Below, piece by piece: positions 1 through 8,685 of a stretch of DNA of 64,000 nucleotides (position 1 is its first letter; every line of letters starts with the position of its first letter). The notes below the pieces were generated by a model. The model saw only the letters and a list, made by a program, of their open reading frames with translations, ran no database searches and had not been told where the DNA came from. The DNA is from Leclercia sp. LSNIH1 (GTDB taxonomy: Bacteria > Pseudomonadota > Gammaproteobacteria > Enterobacterales > Enterobacteriaceae). Position numbers and translations under genes: made by a program. Where the stretch lies: the NCBI RefSeq assembly GCF_002902985.1, contig NZ_CP026167.1, positions 4,278,001-4,342,000 on the forward strand, given 5' to 3'.

Positions 1-1465
1 TGAACTCTCGTTCAACGAATGCCTGATTTACCGACATCTGGATCACTCCATTTGAATATGTGAAACTTCCGGGGTAGCAGCTCCCACATCCATCTCCCCA
101 CCAACGGGTTATCCTTTCGCTAACTAATTTTATTTCAGAGCGTGTAATACCATCTCGCCAGAAAGTCAAATCAGTATAAACGTCTTTCCTACAACTATTG
201 CTGGAGTTGTTTCCTGCATGACAAGATAAAATTATTTTTAGCGGTTTTGGAGCATCTGCTGCATAATTTATTCTTCGCCAAATCCCATCCTGACAGGAAA
301 TAATAGCCCCTGTGGATTCCTTACTGATTAATCCTTGGGTAGGACAGGCTGTTCCTACAACCTCAGTCGAGTTAGGTAAAAAATAGTTTGCGTCGATAGT
401 TTTATCTGAATGAATATTTCCGGTAGCCTCTATATTTCCACTTACCTTCACATATCCACTAAGTACCCCTCCGGTGGTTTTAACATTTTTACCATTATAT
501 GCGGTAATAGTATTTGCATCAGTCATATTCCAACCACCACCCCATTTCTGAAAGTATATACCTCCATCACCTAATGTTCTGAACCAGTTCTGCGTGTATG
601 TCTCGCCTCTAGATTGGATATTTTCGGCTGAAACAGTGTTATTAGCATTTATTGAACCATTGACCTGAGCACTACCGCCAACACGGATATGTGCACCGAC
701 AACTGTATCTCCAGTGGAATTCAGAACATTAGCAGTCGCAGTTCCTGCAGCAGTTATATCTTGGACATTCTTGATGCTTTTACCTCCCATATTAAGATCC
801 CCCGTCATCGGCAATGTGCCATCACGACGAAGATAAACAGAATACATGGTGGAATCATATCCTACGCGATAGGCCATCAATCCAGCACTTGTGATATTAC
901 TGTAATCTGTAGATGCCTCTTTCCATGCACCCTGTAAACCTGATGCTAACGTTGCTGATTGCGTCATACCACTATCAATACCTGCCGCTTGCATCGCTCG
1001 ACCCAATAAATCGTAACGATACTTATCCCCTTCCATCCAAGGCAAAGTCGTTGTAATAAGACCATTAACTACATAGTTAGGTGATATTCCTGAACGTTTT
1101 AATATAATTTTATATGAAGATTTTAGCGCATTAATACCGGTGTATGACGCAGGTAATAACCCTTCATTAACCAGTGTCTGGTATGTAATTTCGCAGCCTG
1201 AAGCATTACAGACACGGGGACCCGGATCGCTTGACTGACTGCTGCTTAAAGTCAGAGTGGAAAGTTTATCATATCGGATATTAATATAACCATTAACCGC
1301 CTCCCCGACCTGTTTAATTTGCTGACCAACAGCATTAGCTATAATCGTTTCCTGTTCATTTTTCATATCCTGAAAACGCATAAATGCCATCATGCTACCC
1401 ACACCCAGCACCAATACGAGTTCTAACAGGGAGAACCCTTTCTTATTTTGTTTTTTCATTTTCAT
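1..1465 (-). CDS. pilV: PilV-like type IV prepilin (pilus tip adhesin), 3' end beyond the window
   Basis: The reading frame is open from the ATG at 1465 to base 1, about 488 codons, with no stop seen. The N terminus is a class IV prepilin leader: basic residues, then a cleavage site KKG|FSLLELVLVLG followed by a hydrophobic helix. The rest is a long, Ser/Thr/Gly-rich adhesin-like region with a CPTQG...TGAIISCQDGIWR segment typical of PilV proteins of conjugative thin pili. PilV is a minor pilin that helps recipient recognition in liquid mating. A ribosome site (AAGGAC) lies just upstream. In shufflon systems the PilV C terminus is switched by Rci, but I found no 19-bp sfx repeat here. The rest of a pil operon, if present, is left of the window. 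Confidence 0.8.
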   Translation of the reverse strand, partial: MKMKKQNKKGFSLLELVLVLGVGSMMAFMRFQDMKNEQETIIANAVGQQIKQVGEAVNGYINIRYDKLSTLTLSSSQSSDPGPRVCNASGCEITYQTLVNEGLLPASYTGINALKSSYKIILKRSGISPNYVVNGLITTTLPWMEGDKYRYDLLGRAMQAAGIDSGMTQSATLASGLQGAWKEASTDYSNITSAGLMAYRVGYDSTMYSVYLRRDGTLPMTGDLNMGGKSIKNVQDITAAGTATANVLNSTGDTVVGAHIRVGGSAQVNGSINANNTVSAENIQSRGETYTQNWFRTLGDGGIYFQKWGGGWNMTDANTITAYNGKNVKTTGGVLSGYVKVSGNIEATGNIHSDKTIDANYFLPNSTEVVGTACPTQGLISKESTGAIISCQDGIWRRINYAADAPKPLKIILSCHAGNNSSNSCRKDVYTDLTFWRDGITRSEIKLVSERITRWWGDGCGSCYPGSFTYSNGVIQMSVNQAFVEREF

Positions 1466-1641
1466 CGTCCTTTTTTATTTCACGTATTAATTAATTATCA
1501 AAAATAAACAGGAGGTCAAGACCGATGAATATATAATCAATGCAAAGATTAATAATAAAAATTAAAATGATCCGATTTTATCTCTCACTATCCGGTTTGT
1601 GGTATCATTACAATGATTTTATACATTCAGGATAAAAGACA

Positions 1642-2040
1642 ATGACAGACGCTATTAAAACACTTAATAACATCCGTACCCTTCGCGCTCAGGCACGAGA
1701 AACAGATCTGGCTACACTTGAAGAGATGCTGGAGAAATTAACTTCTATTGTCGAAGACAGACGCCAAGAGGAAACAATCGCAAAGCAACAAAATGCTGAA
1801 CGTCAGGGCAAAATCGAAGCCCTGCGTGCGCAACTGCTTGAAGATGGCATTGACCCGTCTGAGCTGCTGGGTAATGTTAAATCATCACGTCCTGCTGCTG
1901 TCCGTGCTCCTCGTCCTGCAAAGTACAAATACATCGACGAAAATGGCGATGAGAAAACGTGGACAGGTCAGGGGCGAACACCAAAAGTGATTGCAGCTGC
2001 ACTAGAAAGCGGTAAGGTTCTGGAAGATTTTGCCATTTGA
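1642..2040 (+). CDS. H-NS-family nucleoid-associated protein
   Basis: 132 residues, the usual H-NS/StpA size. Residues 5-65 form the coiled-coil oligomerization region (LNNIRTLRAQARE, LEEMLEKL), and residues 106-114 carry the DNA-binding loop TWTGQGRTP. H-NS proteins bind AT-rich DNA and silence transcription; element-borne copies typically silence horizontally acquired genes to limit fitness cost. The start has AGGA about nine bases upstream. The gene stands alone, divergent from pilV and convergent with the 2169-2770 pair. A second, truncated H-NS-like gene occurs at 16831-17067 in the same element, which could form heterodimers with this one (inference). Confidence 0.93.
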   Translation: MTDAIKTLNNIRTLRAQARETDLATLEEMLEKLTSIVEDRRQEETIAKQQNAERQGKIEALRAQLLEDGIDPSELLGNVKSSRPAAVRAPRPAKYKYIDENGDEKTWTGQGRTPKVIAAALESGKVLEDFAI

Positions 2041-2108
2041 TTAAGAGTTTTAATTTGCTGCCAAGGATGGTGGTGAAAATTGGCTACCGCGCCCTCTGGG
2101 GCTTGCTC

Positions 2109-2152
2109 AACAGCTCCCCAGCCTAAAACAAGTTTTAAGCCGAAGAGCTGTT
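2109..2152. terminator. Inverted repeat between convergent genes
   Basis: AACAGCTC at 2109-2116 pairs with GAGCTGTT at 2145-2152, enclosing an inner AAAAC/GTTTT hairpin. It lies between the convergent H-NS gene and the 2169-2522 gene, so it may end both transcripts. There is no clear U-tract, so the call is tentative. Confidence 0.4.
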
Positions 2153-2168
2153 CGGACGTGAAATTATT

Positions 2169-2522
2169 TTATGGTCTGAATTTCTTGAGAACTCTTTCAA
2201 TGTAGATTTGTCCATTAACTTTATACCGTTCGATATCATGAGTATGTAACGATGGAACTTCTAACAATAAACCAAAGAGTAATTGCTTATCTACCTCACT
2301 TATATCACAGTTTAAAACCTTAGCAACCTCTGCACCAAGAATTATTTTTTGTCGTGTGTTTTCTTTTTTACTGTCTCTTTTTTCTTTGGCTTTAAGGTAA
2401 TTTAATTTGTTTTGTGCTCCAGCAATTTTCTGCTCAAGTGTTTTCTTAATTTCCAGCCTGCTTCTATCACTCTGAAAAACATTGCCAGTTAGATAGGTAT
2501 TTTTTATTTCATCATCACTCAT
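2169..2522 (-). CDS. TraD/MobD-like mobilization accessory protein
   Basis: 117 residues, basic and helical. The central part (EKRDSKKENTRQKIILGAEV, then a short gap and QLLFGLLLEV) has the layout of the small TraD accessory proteins that sit beside MOBQ relaxase genes (motif K..RDTRRKI.LG followed by L.GLL.E). It probably assists relaxosome assembly at oriT. Its start codon overlaps the stop of the upstream gene (TAATG), so the two are co-translated. The relaxase gene at 3984 is on the opposite strand about 1.5 kb away. Family assignment rests on motif layout only. Confidence 0.5.
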   Translation of the reverse strand: MSDDEIKNTYLTGNVFQSDRSRLEIKKTLEQKIAGAQNKLNYLKAKEKRDSKKENTRQKIILGAEVAKVLNCDISEVDKQLLFGLLLEVPSLHTHDIERYKVNGQIYIERVLKKFRP

Positions 2523-2770
2523 TATTTACTCCATTGATTTATATGGTTATAAGGAATATTAGTTCTAAACTCATCATCTGAAAGTGCTCGTTTGATTGAT
2601 TTAATCCGGGAACGGAACTGTTTCTTTTCCTGTTCCTTTTTGAACTCAACTCTTATTTCTGTGATTATCTTTTCTGCTTCACTATACGCTTTTTCCAGAT
2701 CAGTATAGATTCCATTATCAAGTAATCGTTTTGCTTCAAGATCGATGGCTTCATCGTTATTTTTATACAT
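2522..2770 (-). CDS. Small helical protein of unknown function, paired with the TraD-like gene
   Basis: 82 residues, highly charged, predicted almost entirely helical with heptad-like spacing (LEKAYSEAEKIITEIRVEFK). I do not recognise a family. It has a good ribosome site (AAGGAGG) upstream and its stop overlaps the start of the TraD-like gene, so it is the first gene of a two-gene unit. Its position suggests a mobilization accessory role, but this is inference from neighbourhood. Confidence 0.6.
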   Translation of the reverse strand: MYKNNDEAIDLEAKRLLDNGIYTDLEKAYSEAEKIITEIRVEFKKEQEKKQFRSRIKSIKRALSDDEFRTNIPYNHINQWSK

Positions 2771-2938
2771 AAAACCTCCTTGTCTTTATTTCCTTAACAC
2801 CAATTAACATAATTAAGAAATTAATCAATAGTATATAGGGGTTATTTTAATCATATCTTCAGGTCTTTTAATGGGCTTTAAAATTATCTCTATAACTAAC
2901 TACATTCAGAAGTGTTCATGGTAAGCGCTGTAAATAGT

Positions 2939-2964
2939 AAGAAAGGGCCAACTGGCCCTTTCTT
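2939..2964 (-). terminator. Strong intrinsic terminator of the DUF3892 gene
   Basis: A perfect 11-bp stem: AAGAAAGGGCC at 2939-2949 and GGCCCTTTCTT at 2954-2964 with a 4-base loop. It lies 6 bases beyond the stop of the leftward gene 2971-3255. Confidence 0.75.
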
Positions 2965-2970
2965 TAACAC

Positions 2971-3255
2971 TTATGCGCACTCAGGAAGACTCAAAAGGTT
3001 ATTAGGCTGTTCACCATCATTTTGTGTTTTTAAGTATTTGTTACCTGAAGCACTAACAGCAACAATGACCCACACTGAATGCCCTCCTGCATTAACATAA
3101 AACCTCCATTTCCCAGATTCTATTCCGCTTATAGCCTCTTGCTGTGTGAGCTTCCATCTGGTGCCATCAGCATTCTTACCACCTATATGAGTTATCCTTT
3201 CATGAGCACTCTGGCGATTGCTTTTATTGATGCATAATACTTGATGTTCGGACAT
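2971..3255 (-). CDS. DUF3892 domain protein
   Basis: 94 residues from the ATG at 3255; a longer frame starting at 3339 is open, but GAGG sits 6-9 bases before the 3255 start and the conserved domain begins right there ([12 protein letters not shown], then [17 protein letters not shown] and [14 protein letters not shown]). DUF3892 proteins are small, of unknown function, and common on plasmids and in phages. Single-gene unit ended by the hairpin at 2939-2964. Confidence 0.8.
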   Translation of the reverse strand: MSEHQVLCINKSNRQSAHERITHIGGKNADGTRWKLTQQEAISGIESGKWRFYVNAGGHSVWVIVAVSASGNKYLKTQNDGEQPNNLLSLPECA

Positions 3256-3812
3256 TTTAGCCTCATTATAATTGCTATATGTAATTAATAAACTGATCAT
3301 CATTTTCATTGCATTAAATTGCTTTAATAAATGATGCACACTGAGTTTAGGTCATATCCTCACGATTTCCAGTCCACAAAAACTAAATAACGCACTTTGT
3401 AATTTATGCAACACAAGTGATAGCAACTACTAACTTAAAATATCTGATACTCTCCGCGTTACTTATTTTTGTTTATATGTGATTTTCATTTCACCTTTCG
3501 GTTTTCCACCCTAGTTTTTAAACTTCACCTGTTAATTATATAAAGGAGAAGTCATCTCTAGATTTAACTGTTTTATTTATGCTTTAGTTTTCCCGCCTTA
3601 CGGCGGGATAAATTAACACTCTTCCTGTCCTTCGGACGCTATCAAAGTCCAATCCGTGTTATATCGCGGAATACTTCGCCCGCCCATCCATATTGCGCCG
3701 CTTAATTCGGCGGTTTGTTTTACAGCCATTCATATATTTAGTATTAATTAATAAAGGCAAGCCTTATACATTGCCGTAATTTTTTGAGCCATTTATGGCG
3801 ATAAAAAATAAA
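3256..3812. other. Intergenic region upstream of the mobilization origin
   Basis: About 560 bases with no convincing gene. It holds a hairpin (3591-3608) and AT-rich tracts. Base composition shifts to higher GC near 3840-3930, where the oriT hairpin and relaxase leader begin. Confidence 0.5.
3591..3608. other. GC-rich hairpin near oriT
   Basis: TCCCGCC at 3591-3597 and GGCGGGA at 3602-3608 form a perfect 7-bp stem with loop TTAC. It could be a terminator remnant or part of the extended transfer origin. Confidence 0.5.
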
Positions 3813-3817
3813 GCAAT

Positions 3818-3850
3818 GCCCACTTACGCATTATCGCTTCGCTCTAATGC
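3818..3850 (-). other. Predicted origin of transfer (oriT), RSF1010/MOBQ type
   Basis: Read on the minus strand, an inverted repeat GCATTA...TAATGC (3850-3828) is followed directly by GTAAGTGGGC (3827-3818). The RSF1010/R1162 oriT has the same architecture: an inverted repeat next to the nic core GTAAGTGCGCCC. By that alignment the nick would fall near 3818-3820. It lies 130 bases upstream of a MOBQ relaxase gene, as expected. The resemblance is read by eye; cleavage is not shown. Confidence 0.65.
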
Positions 3851-3983
3851 CGTGGGGTCTACCGACGGTTGCCTGCCGCAGGCTAAAACCGTTTCCTTCG
3901 GAAACAAAATCAAGGTCAACGTCAACCCCGGCGTTTTCCTTACGTAAAACGAAAAGCAGCATTTGGCATTGAGGAATACTTGG

Positions 3984-5384
3984 ATGGCGATATACAGTTT
4001 TAAAATGGAGAACATCAGCAGAGGCGAAGGCCAGTCTTCGGTTAACTCTGCTGCATATCGTCACCGTAAAGTTTTCTTCGATAACAGAACGGGTGAAGTT
4101 TGTGGTCGCAAAACAGCACATAAAAAGGACCTTGCCTTTGCGCAGATTTTTGCACCTGAACATACCCCTCCTGCCCTGATTGTTGACAGTGAAACACTCT
4201 GGAATGCTGTTGAAGCCTCAGAGAAGAGAAAAGATGCCCGCCTTGCCAAAGAGTTTAAGATTGCCCTCCCCGCTGAGCTAACACCAGAGCAGAACATTGA
4301 ACTCACTGCAGCTTTTGTTCTTGAGCACTTTACCAAGCAAGGCATCATTGCCGATGTTGTTATTCACGATATTAATGGTCATAACCCACATATCCATATA
4401 ATGGGAACCACCCGTGAGGTTCTTTCTACCGGCTTTGGTAAAAAGGTCCGTGAGTGGGACAAGCCTGAAACCCTTGATAGCTGGCGTAAAGGCTGGCAGG
4501 ACATCTGTAATGGCTTCCTTGAGCTGTATGGTCACGATGAACGCATTGATCACCGTTCTATCAGGGTTCAGTATGAGGAAGCCCTAGAACAGGCTACCGC
4601 TGCTGCTACCAATGAAGAGAAAGCAATCTGGCTGGCTAAAGCTATTGAAACAAACCGCGACCCAATACTTCATATCCCTCGTGATCGTTGGGGCACTGTA
4701 GCCGCTCAGGAACAACGTGCTGCAGAGCAAGCCATACGTGATGAGCAGAAAAAAGAAGCTGTTGAAGCCTACTTTGCCTTTAAGGATTTACCATTAGACA
4801 TCGTTGTTGATGTTGCCAGCTTTACGGTTCATGCACTTTCTGAACCTGAAGAAATTGTTATCCCGGATAATACCGGGAAAGCTTCATCTTCAGACACGCA
4901 AAAACCTGTTCTGGTTGCTCCTGCGCCTCATACACGCACTACACTGAAAACTCCATCCACTTCAACGGCAAGAGCACTTAAACGCGCTCCTTTTAAAGCT
5001 AAGAGGAAGCATGTTGAACCTCGTCAGAGCGGTGTGTTTAAGCGTTTCACGCTGTTGCTAGTAGATTATTTAAAAGAGAAATTCGTCTGGGCCAAGAAGA
5101 AGCCAGCCCCTGTTTCAGTCGATGCTGAACACGATAAGCGTATAGCTGAAAACTATGTCTTCGATGAGGTTCAGGGCATCTATGTGCCACGCGCTGAACA
5201 TGAAAGATGTGCCAGATTTAACAGTGACACTTATAGTCCAACCAAAGATGAGATCAGGCGTTTTCCAAATCGTCCTAAGCACGATCAGACTGAACGTAAT
5301 ATCAGTCTAGATCTGATGACTCCCATACAGTCAGAAAGTCAAAAAAAATATATACCGCGTTTAAAACCGCCAAATCATAGATAA
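3984..5384 (+). CDS. mobA: MobA/MobL-family (MOBQ) relaxase
   Basis: 466 residues from the ATG at 3984; GAGG at 3971-3974 gives correct spacing, so the ATG-like start 21 bases upstream is not preferred. The protein opens with MAIYSFKMENISRGEGQSSV, the MobA/MobL start with catalytic Tyr in the first strand, and carries the metal-binding histidine motif H128..H133NPH136IH138. It should nick oriT, attach to the 5' end and pilot the strand through a helper mating pore. The C-terminal third (from about residue 290) is low-complexity, Lys/Pro-rich and lacks a helicase or primase motif, so it is shorter than RSF1010 MobA. No coupling protein is seen in this block. Confidence 0.92.
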   Translation: MAIYSFKMENISRGEGQSSVNSAAYRHRKVFFDNRTGEVCGRKTAHKKDLAFAQIFAPEHTPPALIVDSETLWNAVEASEKRKDARLAKEFKIALPAELTPEQNIELTAAFVLEHFTKQGIIADVVIHDINGHNPHIHIMGTTREVLSTGFGKKVREWDKPETLDSWRKGWQDICNGFLELYGHDERIDHRSIRVQYEEALEQATAAATNEEKAIWLAKAIETNRDPILHIPRDRWGTVAAQEQRAAEQAIRDEQKKEAVEAYFAFKDLPLDIVVDVASFTVHALSEPEEIVIPDNTGKASSSDTQKPVLVAPAPHTRTTLKTPSTSTARALKRAPFKAKRKHVEPRQSGVFKRFTLLLVDYLKEKFVWAKKKPAPVSVDAEHDKRIAENYVFDEVQGIYVPRAEHERCARFNSDTYSPTKDEIRRFPNRPKHDQTERNISLDLMTPIQSESQKKYIPRLKPPNHR

Positions 5385-5393
5385 CAGGACAAA

Positions 5394-5434
5394 GGAGATA
5401 ATGATTATTTCCAATATCTCCGTTTGTTTTTTTT
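5394..5434 (+). terminator. Intrinsic terminator after the relaxase gene
   Basis: GGAGATA at 5394-5400 pairs with TATCTCC at 5415-5421 and is followed by GTTTGTTTTTTTT. Confidence 0.75.
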
Positions 5435-5465
5435 GGCATGTGTTATTAAAATAATAAATTGCTAA

Positions 5466-6116
5466 TCAATCATTTTTAAATTGTGAAACAGCCGTAATAA
5501 AATCATCTTCCCATCGCTGCGCTCTAATTGTTCTAGGGTGCGGCGCTCTAAGCGTATACTTCGGAAGCTCTGGGTGATTTAATTTTGAAAAGTGTTTCTT
5601 TGGCAATCCATGAACATTATAAAAAACCAGATCTTGGTATAAGTCTCTCAGTCTTTTATCATACTTGTGATTTGTAAAAAATATACATACATCGGGTTTG
5701 AGAATGCTAATTTCCTCTTTAACCAAATAGTCTAGCGAAGCAATGTCTTGTGCAAGTTCTGTACGATCTGGTGAGCCGCAATCCACATCAAATCTATTTA
5801 GATTAGACCATGCAATAGCATATGGCTCAATATTCAGTGATCTTTCTACTTTCCTAATTACATTCCAAAAAGGACTACTGTAGTATGATGATCCAAAATT
5901 GAACTCTTGATAAGTGGTTCGCTGCTCTATTATTGAGAGAGATTTATTCCAGCCAAACGTCTCCTGCCCCACAACCATTAGCTTTAATTTCTGAGATGAA
6001 TAATTACTGATATTTAAAAGAAGTGGTCCATGTAGATTTTTATCTGAATGCTTTTTACTATATTCATTGAGAGCATTAATATTCTTGATGTATAACTGAC
6101 TTAGTTTGTTATTCAT
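5466..6116 (-). CDS. Uncharacterized protein with uracil-DNA-glycosylase-like motifs
   Basis: 216 residues. Two short segments resemble the paired catalytic loops of the UDG superfamily: KLMVVGQETFGW near residue 45-56, where UDGs have the GQDPYH-like loop, and HPRTIRAQRWEDDF near 193-206, where UDGs have the HPS loop. Between them KPDVCIFFTN resembles the strand preceding the DNA-intercalating region. The Asp/His residues normally used for base excision are not clearly conserved, so activity is uncertain. UDG-fold proteins on mobile elements can act in defence or counter-defence. Single gene, codon use AT-rich as in the block. An unrelated Rossmann-like fold cannot be excluded. Confidence 0.45.
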   Translation of the reverse strand: MNNKLSQLYIKNINALNEYSKKHSDKNLHGPLLLNISNYSSQKLKLMVVGQETFGWNKSLSIIEQRTTYQEFNFGSSYYSSPFWNVIRKVERSLNIEPYAIAWSNLNRFDVDCGSPDRTELAQDIASLDYLVKEEISILKPDVCIFFTNHKYDKRLRDLYQDLVFYNVHGLPKKHFSKLNHPELPKYTLRAPHPRTIRAQRWEDDFITAVSQFKND

Positions 6117-6549
6117 TACCTATTCACCATAAAAATTTTAGTTAATAAAATACGAATAATATTTCGTGATTTTATGCCTCAAAAGAAAACAAGTCAATTC
6201 ACAGATTGCTATATAGCTATACCAAATAGTAACTCTCTAAAGGGAATACAAGGCCGGTGAGTATGCTCTGAACAATCGCAAAACATCACGAACCACGAAC
6301 CGGACTTAACGATACAGATCTTGGCATCAATGCAATTGAGAATTGTATAGACACTTATTCAATACTTGCCTTTCCATATTTAAGTAATGATAAGATAAAA
6401 AACCTAATAAAAATAAATAAACAGAATATAGCCATACTCCACTACCATTCATTCCACCACCATTTATAGTAAGTCAAAATTGGTTGACTGGTGTATGTCA
6501 TCCATGCTCATATGCTTGAATAGCTAATTTAAATGAGGTTGTTCACAAA
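6117..6549. other. AT-rich intergenic region, no gene seen
   Basis: 433 bases between divergent genes with no open frame of note. It probably contains promoters in both directions, but no element is clear enough to mark. A small GAACCACGAACC direct repeat occurs near 6289-6301. Confidence 0.4.
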
Positions 6550-7128
6550 ATGCACGAATTTCATCATTTTACGACAGCAATTGGTTTAAAAGGTATTCTG
6601 GATTCTGGGCGTATTCTGGCGACTGATACTTATGTTAATGAAGCAATAAAGCTTAAATCAGTTAGCCTTACAACCGATTTATCCCCTGAAGGGCATGGTC
6701 TACCTGATGGACGTGAGATTACTGACAAGCAAGCTTTAGTATTCGGCCACAGATGTTTTACTATTAATAATAAAACATACTGTCTAAATCACAGAGAGTT
6801 CTGACTAAAAATTAACCCACAAAATTTAGACATTATTGCTGCAGTAGATTTTCATCTAAATGATATGTTTATGATAAAATGCTTGGCAGCCTCAGCATAT
6901 TATCCTCACGGTGAAGCTGAAGAACAAGTACACTTAGAGGAAATAGCAAGGATGGTAAAAGATCCTACTTTTCTAGGAAAATCTCCTACATGGTATTATT
7001 GTTTACAGGATATTCCTTTAGCTTCTTTAGTACTGATTGAAAAACTTTCCATTGATGGGAGTTATCAAACAGTATCTTCGGAAACGATTTATTCTCATTT
7101 GAATAAGAATCCCTTCTTACAAGGGTAG
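6550..7128 (+). pseudogene. Gene broken by an in-frame TGA; possible ART/DarT-like fold
   Basis: Two pieces lie in one frame: codons 6550-6801 encode MHEFHHFTTAIGLKGILDSG... and, after TGA at 6802-6804, the frame stays open from 6805 to 7128 with coherent sequence (LKINPQNLDIIAAVDFHLND...). The simplest reading is one ancestral gene of about 192 codons with a single nonsense change, perhaps from a Trp codon. The start, H.FT...GL..IL.SG.I.A, is the signature with which many ADP-ribosyltransferase-fold proteins (DarT, Tpt1-like) begin. Programmed recoding is possible but no SECIS-like hairpin was sought in detail. Function is unknown. Confidence 0.6.
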
Positions 7129-7284
7129 ATTCATTTTGTTCGGGGGATATGACATCCCCTTTCATTGCACAATTATGGATTTTCATTAATTAACCTCTAT
7201 CATAAAATATATAATTATTTAAACCATCCATACTGTTATGTCAAATATTAGTCCTAATTTTATTTTTTATACTTGCAAAATAAA

Positions 7285-7315
7285 AAACCACATCCTGTTT
7301 TATGAGATGTGGTTT
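7285..7315 (-). terminator. Intrinsic terminator of the leftward lipoprotein operon
   Basis: AAACCACATC at 7285-7294 pairs with GATGTGGTTT at 7306-7315. On the minus strand the stem is followed by a T-rich run. It ends the unit that starts near 8125. Confidence 0.85.
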
Positions 7316-7334
7316 AAATACTTATAATTTAATA

Positions 7335-7551
7335 TTACATTCCTCGCCTAAACACAACATTGTCAGAGAAGATCGCCTTGCCAGCGACAAACCCAACAGC
7401 TGCAATTATCGGTAGGCTGATAGCAGCCCCTGCCATGCCTGTAGACATACCAATCAGTACAGACAAGCCGAAGGACAATAAGATAGCAATAGCAGCATAC
7501 CAGCTGGCTCTCTTTCAATCAAAACGGACACTGAATTGTATTGTTTTCCAT
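7335..7551 (-). pseudogene. Small membrane protein gene, apparently frameshifted
   Basis: ATG at 7551 begins MENNTIQCPF, reminiscent of a zinc-ribbon start, and meets TGA after ten codons. In the next frame the sequence reads RASWYAAIAILLSFGLSVLI...and ends ...SDNVVFRRGM at 7335, with two hydrophobic stretches. The two parts look like one small zinc-ribbon/membrane protein split by a 1-base frameshift near 7515-7525. It starts 11 bases after the lipoprotein gene and lies before the terminator, so it belongs to that operon. A genuine short protein starting inside the second frame is the alternative. Confidence 0.4.
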
Positions 7552-7561
7552 GATAGACCCC

Positions 7562-8125
7562 TTAGAGCGCTTTCCAGCCATTGCTGGTTTTAACAAGATT
7601 AATTTTGCCGTCTTCAGGTTCATTCATACCCTTGACGCTGGAGAACGCTTTTTTGTCTACCCACGAAGGAACATCCGTCAACTTCCACGCATAAGACACG
7701 CGAACAACTTTCTGATTACCGTTTCCCGGTTCGGTCCATTCCTTTATCTCAGAAACTTCCCGATGACCAACACAGGCACCTTTCTCACGGTCCCAAAACT
7801 CAACCTCTTGGCCCTTGTCCGTGACTTCCAGAACATCGACACTGCTAAAGCCATTTGCCTGCTGTGAAACAGTGAGCAGCCCCTGTTCAACAAGTCCTTT
7901 CAGGATTTCGTCACTGGCACTGTATCCGGCAGAACGGTAGCCGCGATTAACCTTAACCGGAAAACCTTTGTTGAATACAATGTTATTGTCCTGCAGGGAG
8001 TAGCACAGCTTCGATTGTGATATTTTCGCGTTGATCGCTTTCTCAAAATCGCCTTTTTCACCGCATCCCGTCAAAGCAAGAGCTGTGCAAGTAACGAGTA
8101 AAATCTTCTTCATCTTCCTATCCAT
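7562..8125 (-). CDS. Putative lipoprotein of unknown function
   Basis: 187 residues from the ATG at 8125; starts at 8113 (MKKILLVTCTALALTGCG) or a TTG at 8137 are possible. A signal peptide ends in the lipobox ALTG|C, so it is a lipid-anchored envelope protein. The mature part contains KLCYSLQDNN and KVVRVSYAWKL..VPSWV segments seen in enterobacterial accessory lipoproteins that I cannot name. GC content is higher than the neighbouring genes, suggesting a different origin inside the element. Followed after 10 bases by the small frameshifted membrane gene. Confidence 0.75.
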   Translation of the reverse strand: MDRKMKKILLVTCTALALTGCGEKGDFEKAINAKISQSKLCYSLQDNNIVFNKGFPVKVNRGYRSAGYSASDEILKGLVEQGLLTVSQQANGFSSVDVLEVTDKGQEVEFWDREKGACVGHREVSEIKEWTEPGNGNQKVVRVSYAWKLTDVPSWVDKKAFSSVKGMNEPEDGKINLVKTSNGWKAL

Positions 8126-8137
8126 CCTGATAATCAA

Positions 8138-8685
8138 AAATGCTGTTATGTAGAGTTAGTCTGCAGCGCATCTGTAGTCGTTAAGGCTTGTTCTTACTGG
8201 CATAAAGCAACAAAACCACCTGATAGGATTCAATTATTTTTGTGGGCCGTCATATCGTTTGCAACGATCAAAATAAAATTAACGATAGATGCTGGCTATC
8301 ATATTTTTATATTCGATCGTACACACCAATTATAACACCGATCGATAAATCATTTTCAATCGTTATTATCTATCAATAGTTTATTATAGATCTGTAATAT
8401 CGATCATCTTCTTGCTAGAGGAATCGTTAATGAGTAGAGTAAACCAGAGGACCACCAGACAGTTTACGAGCTGATTCAAGTGGATAGAGCGTTGGACCAT
8501 GAGATAAGCGGTTAATGTCGATTTATGGCCTTTAAATAGCTTTGATTAATGCATCATCAGGTAAAACAACCATGAAGTATGCCGTTAGCTGATTAGATAA
8601 AAACTCACAGGCTTTTGATAAGCGGCTTTCTTCTTCAGCCATTAACACAAATTTAAGTAGCCAGAGGTATCTCACATCTGGTCCC
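8138..8685. other. Long AT-rich intergenic region with repeated ATCGAT-like motifs
   Basis: About 550 bases without a gene. From 8260 to 8420 short related motifs recur (CGATCAAAA, CGATAGAT, TCGATCGTA, GATCGATAA, AATCGTTATTATC, ATCGATCAT), some palindromic. They may be binding sites of a regulator, but spacing is irregular. Confidence 0.35.

Noticed and set aside
6802..6804. TGA as selenocysteine or programmed readthrough
   Set aside because: No SECIS-like hairpin seen immediately downstream and the surrounding sequence is not a known selenoprotein, so a simple nonsense mutation is favoured.
8465..8530. tRNA-like stretch (GTGGATAGAGCGTTGGACC)
   Set aside because: The D-arm-like part looks familiar, but no acceptor pairing, anticodon arm or GGTTCRANTCC loop can be folded.
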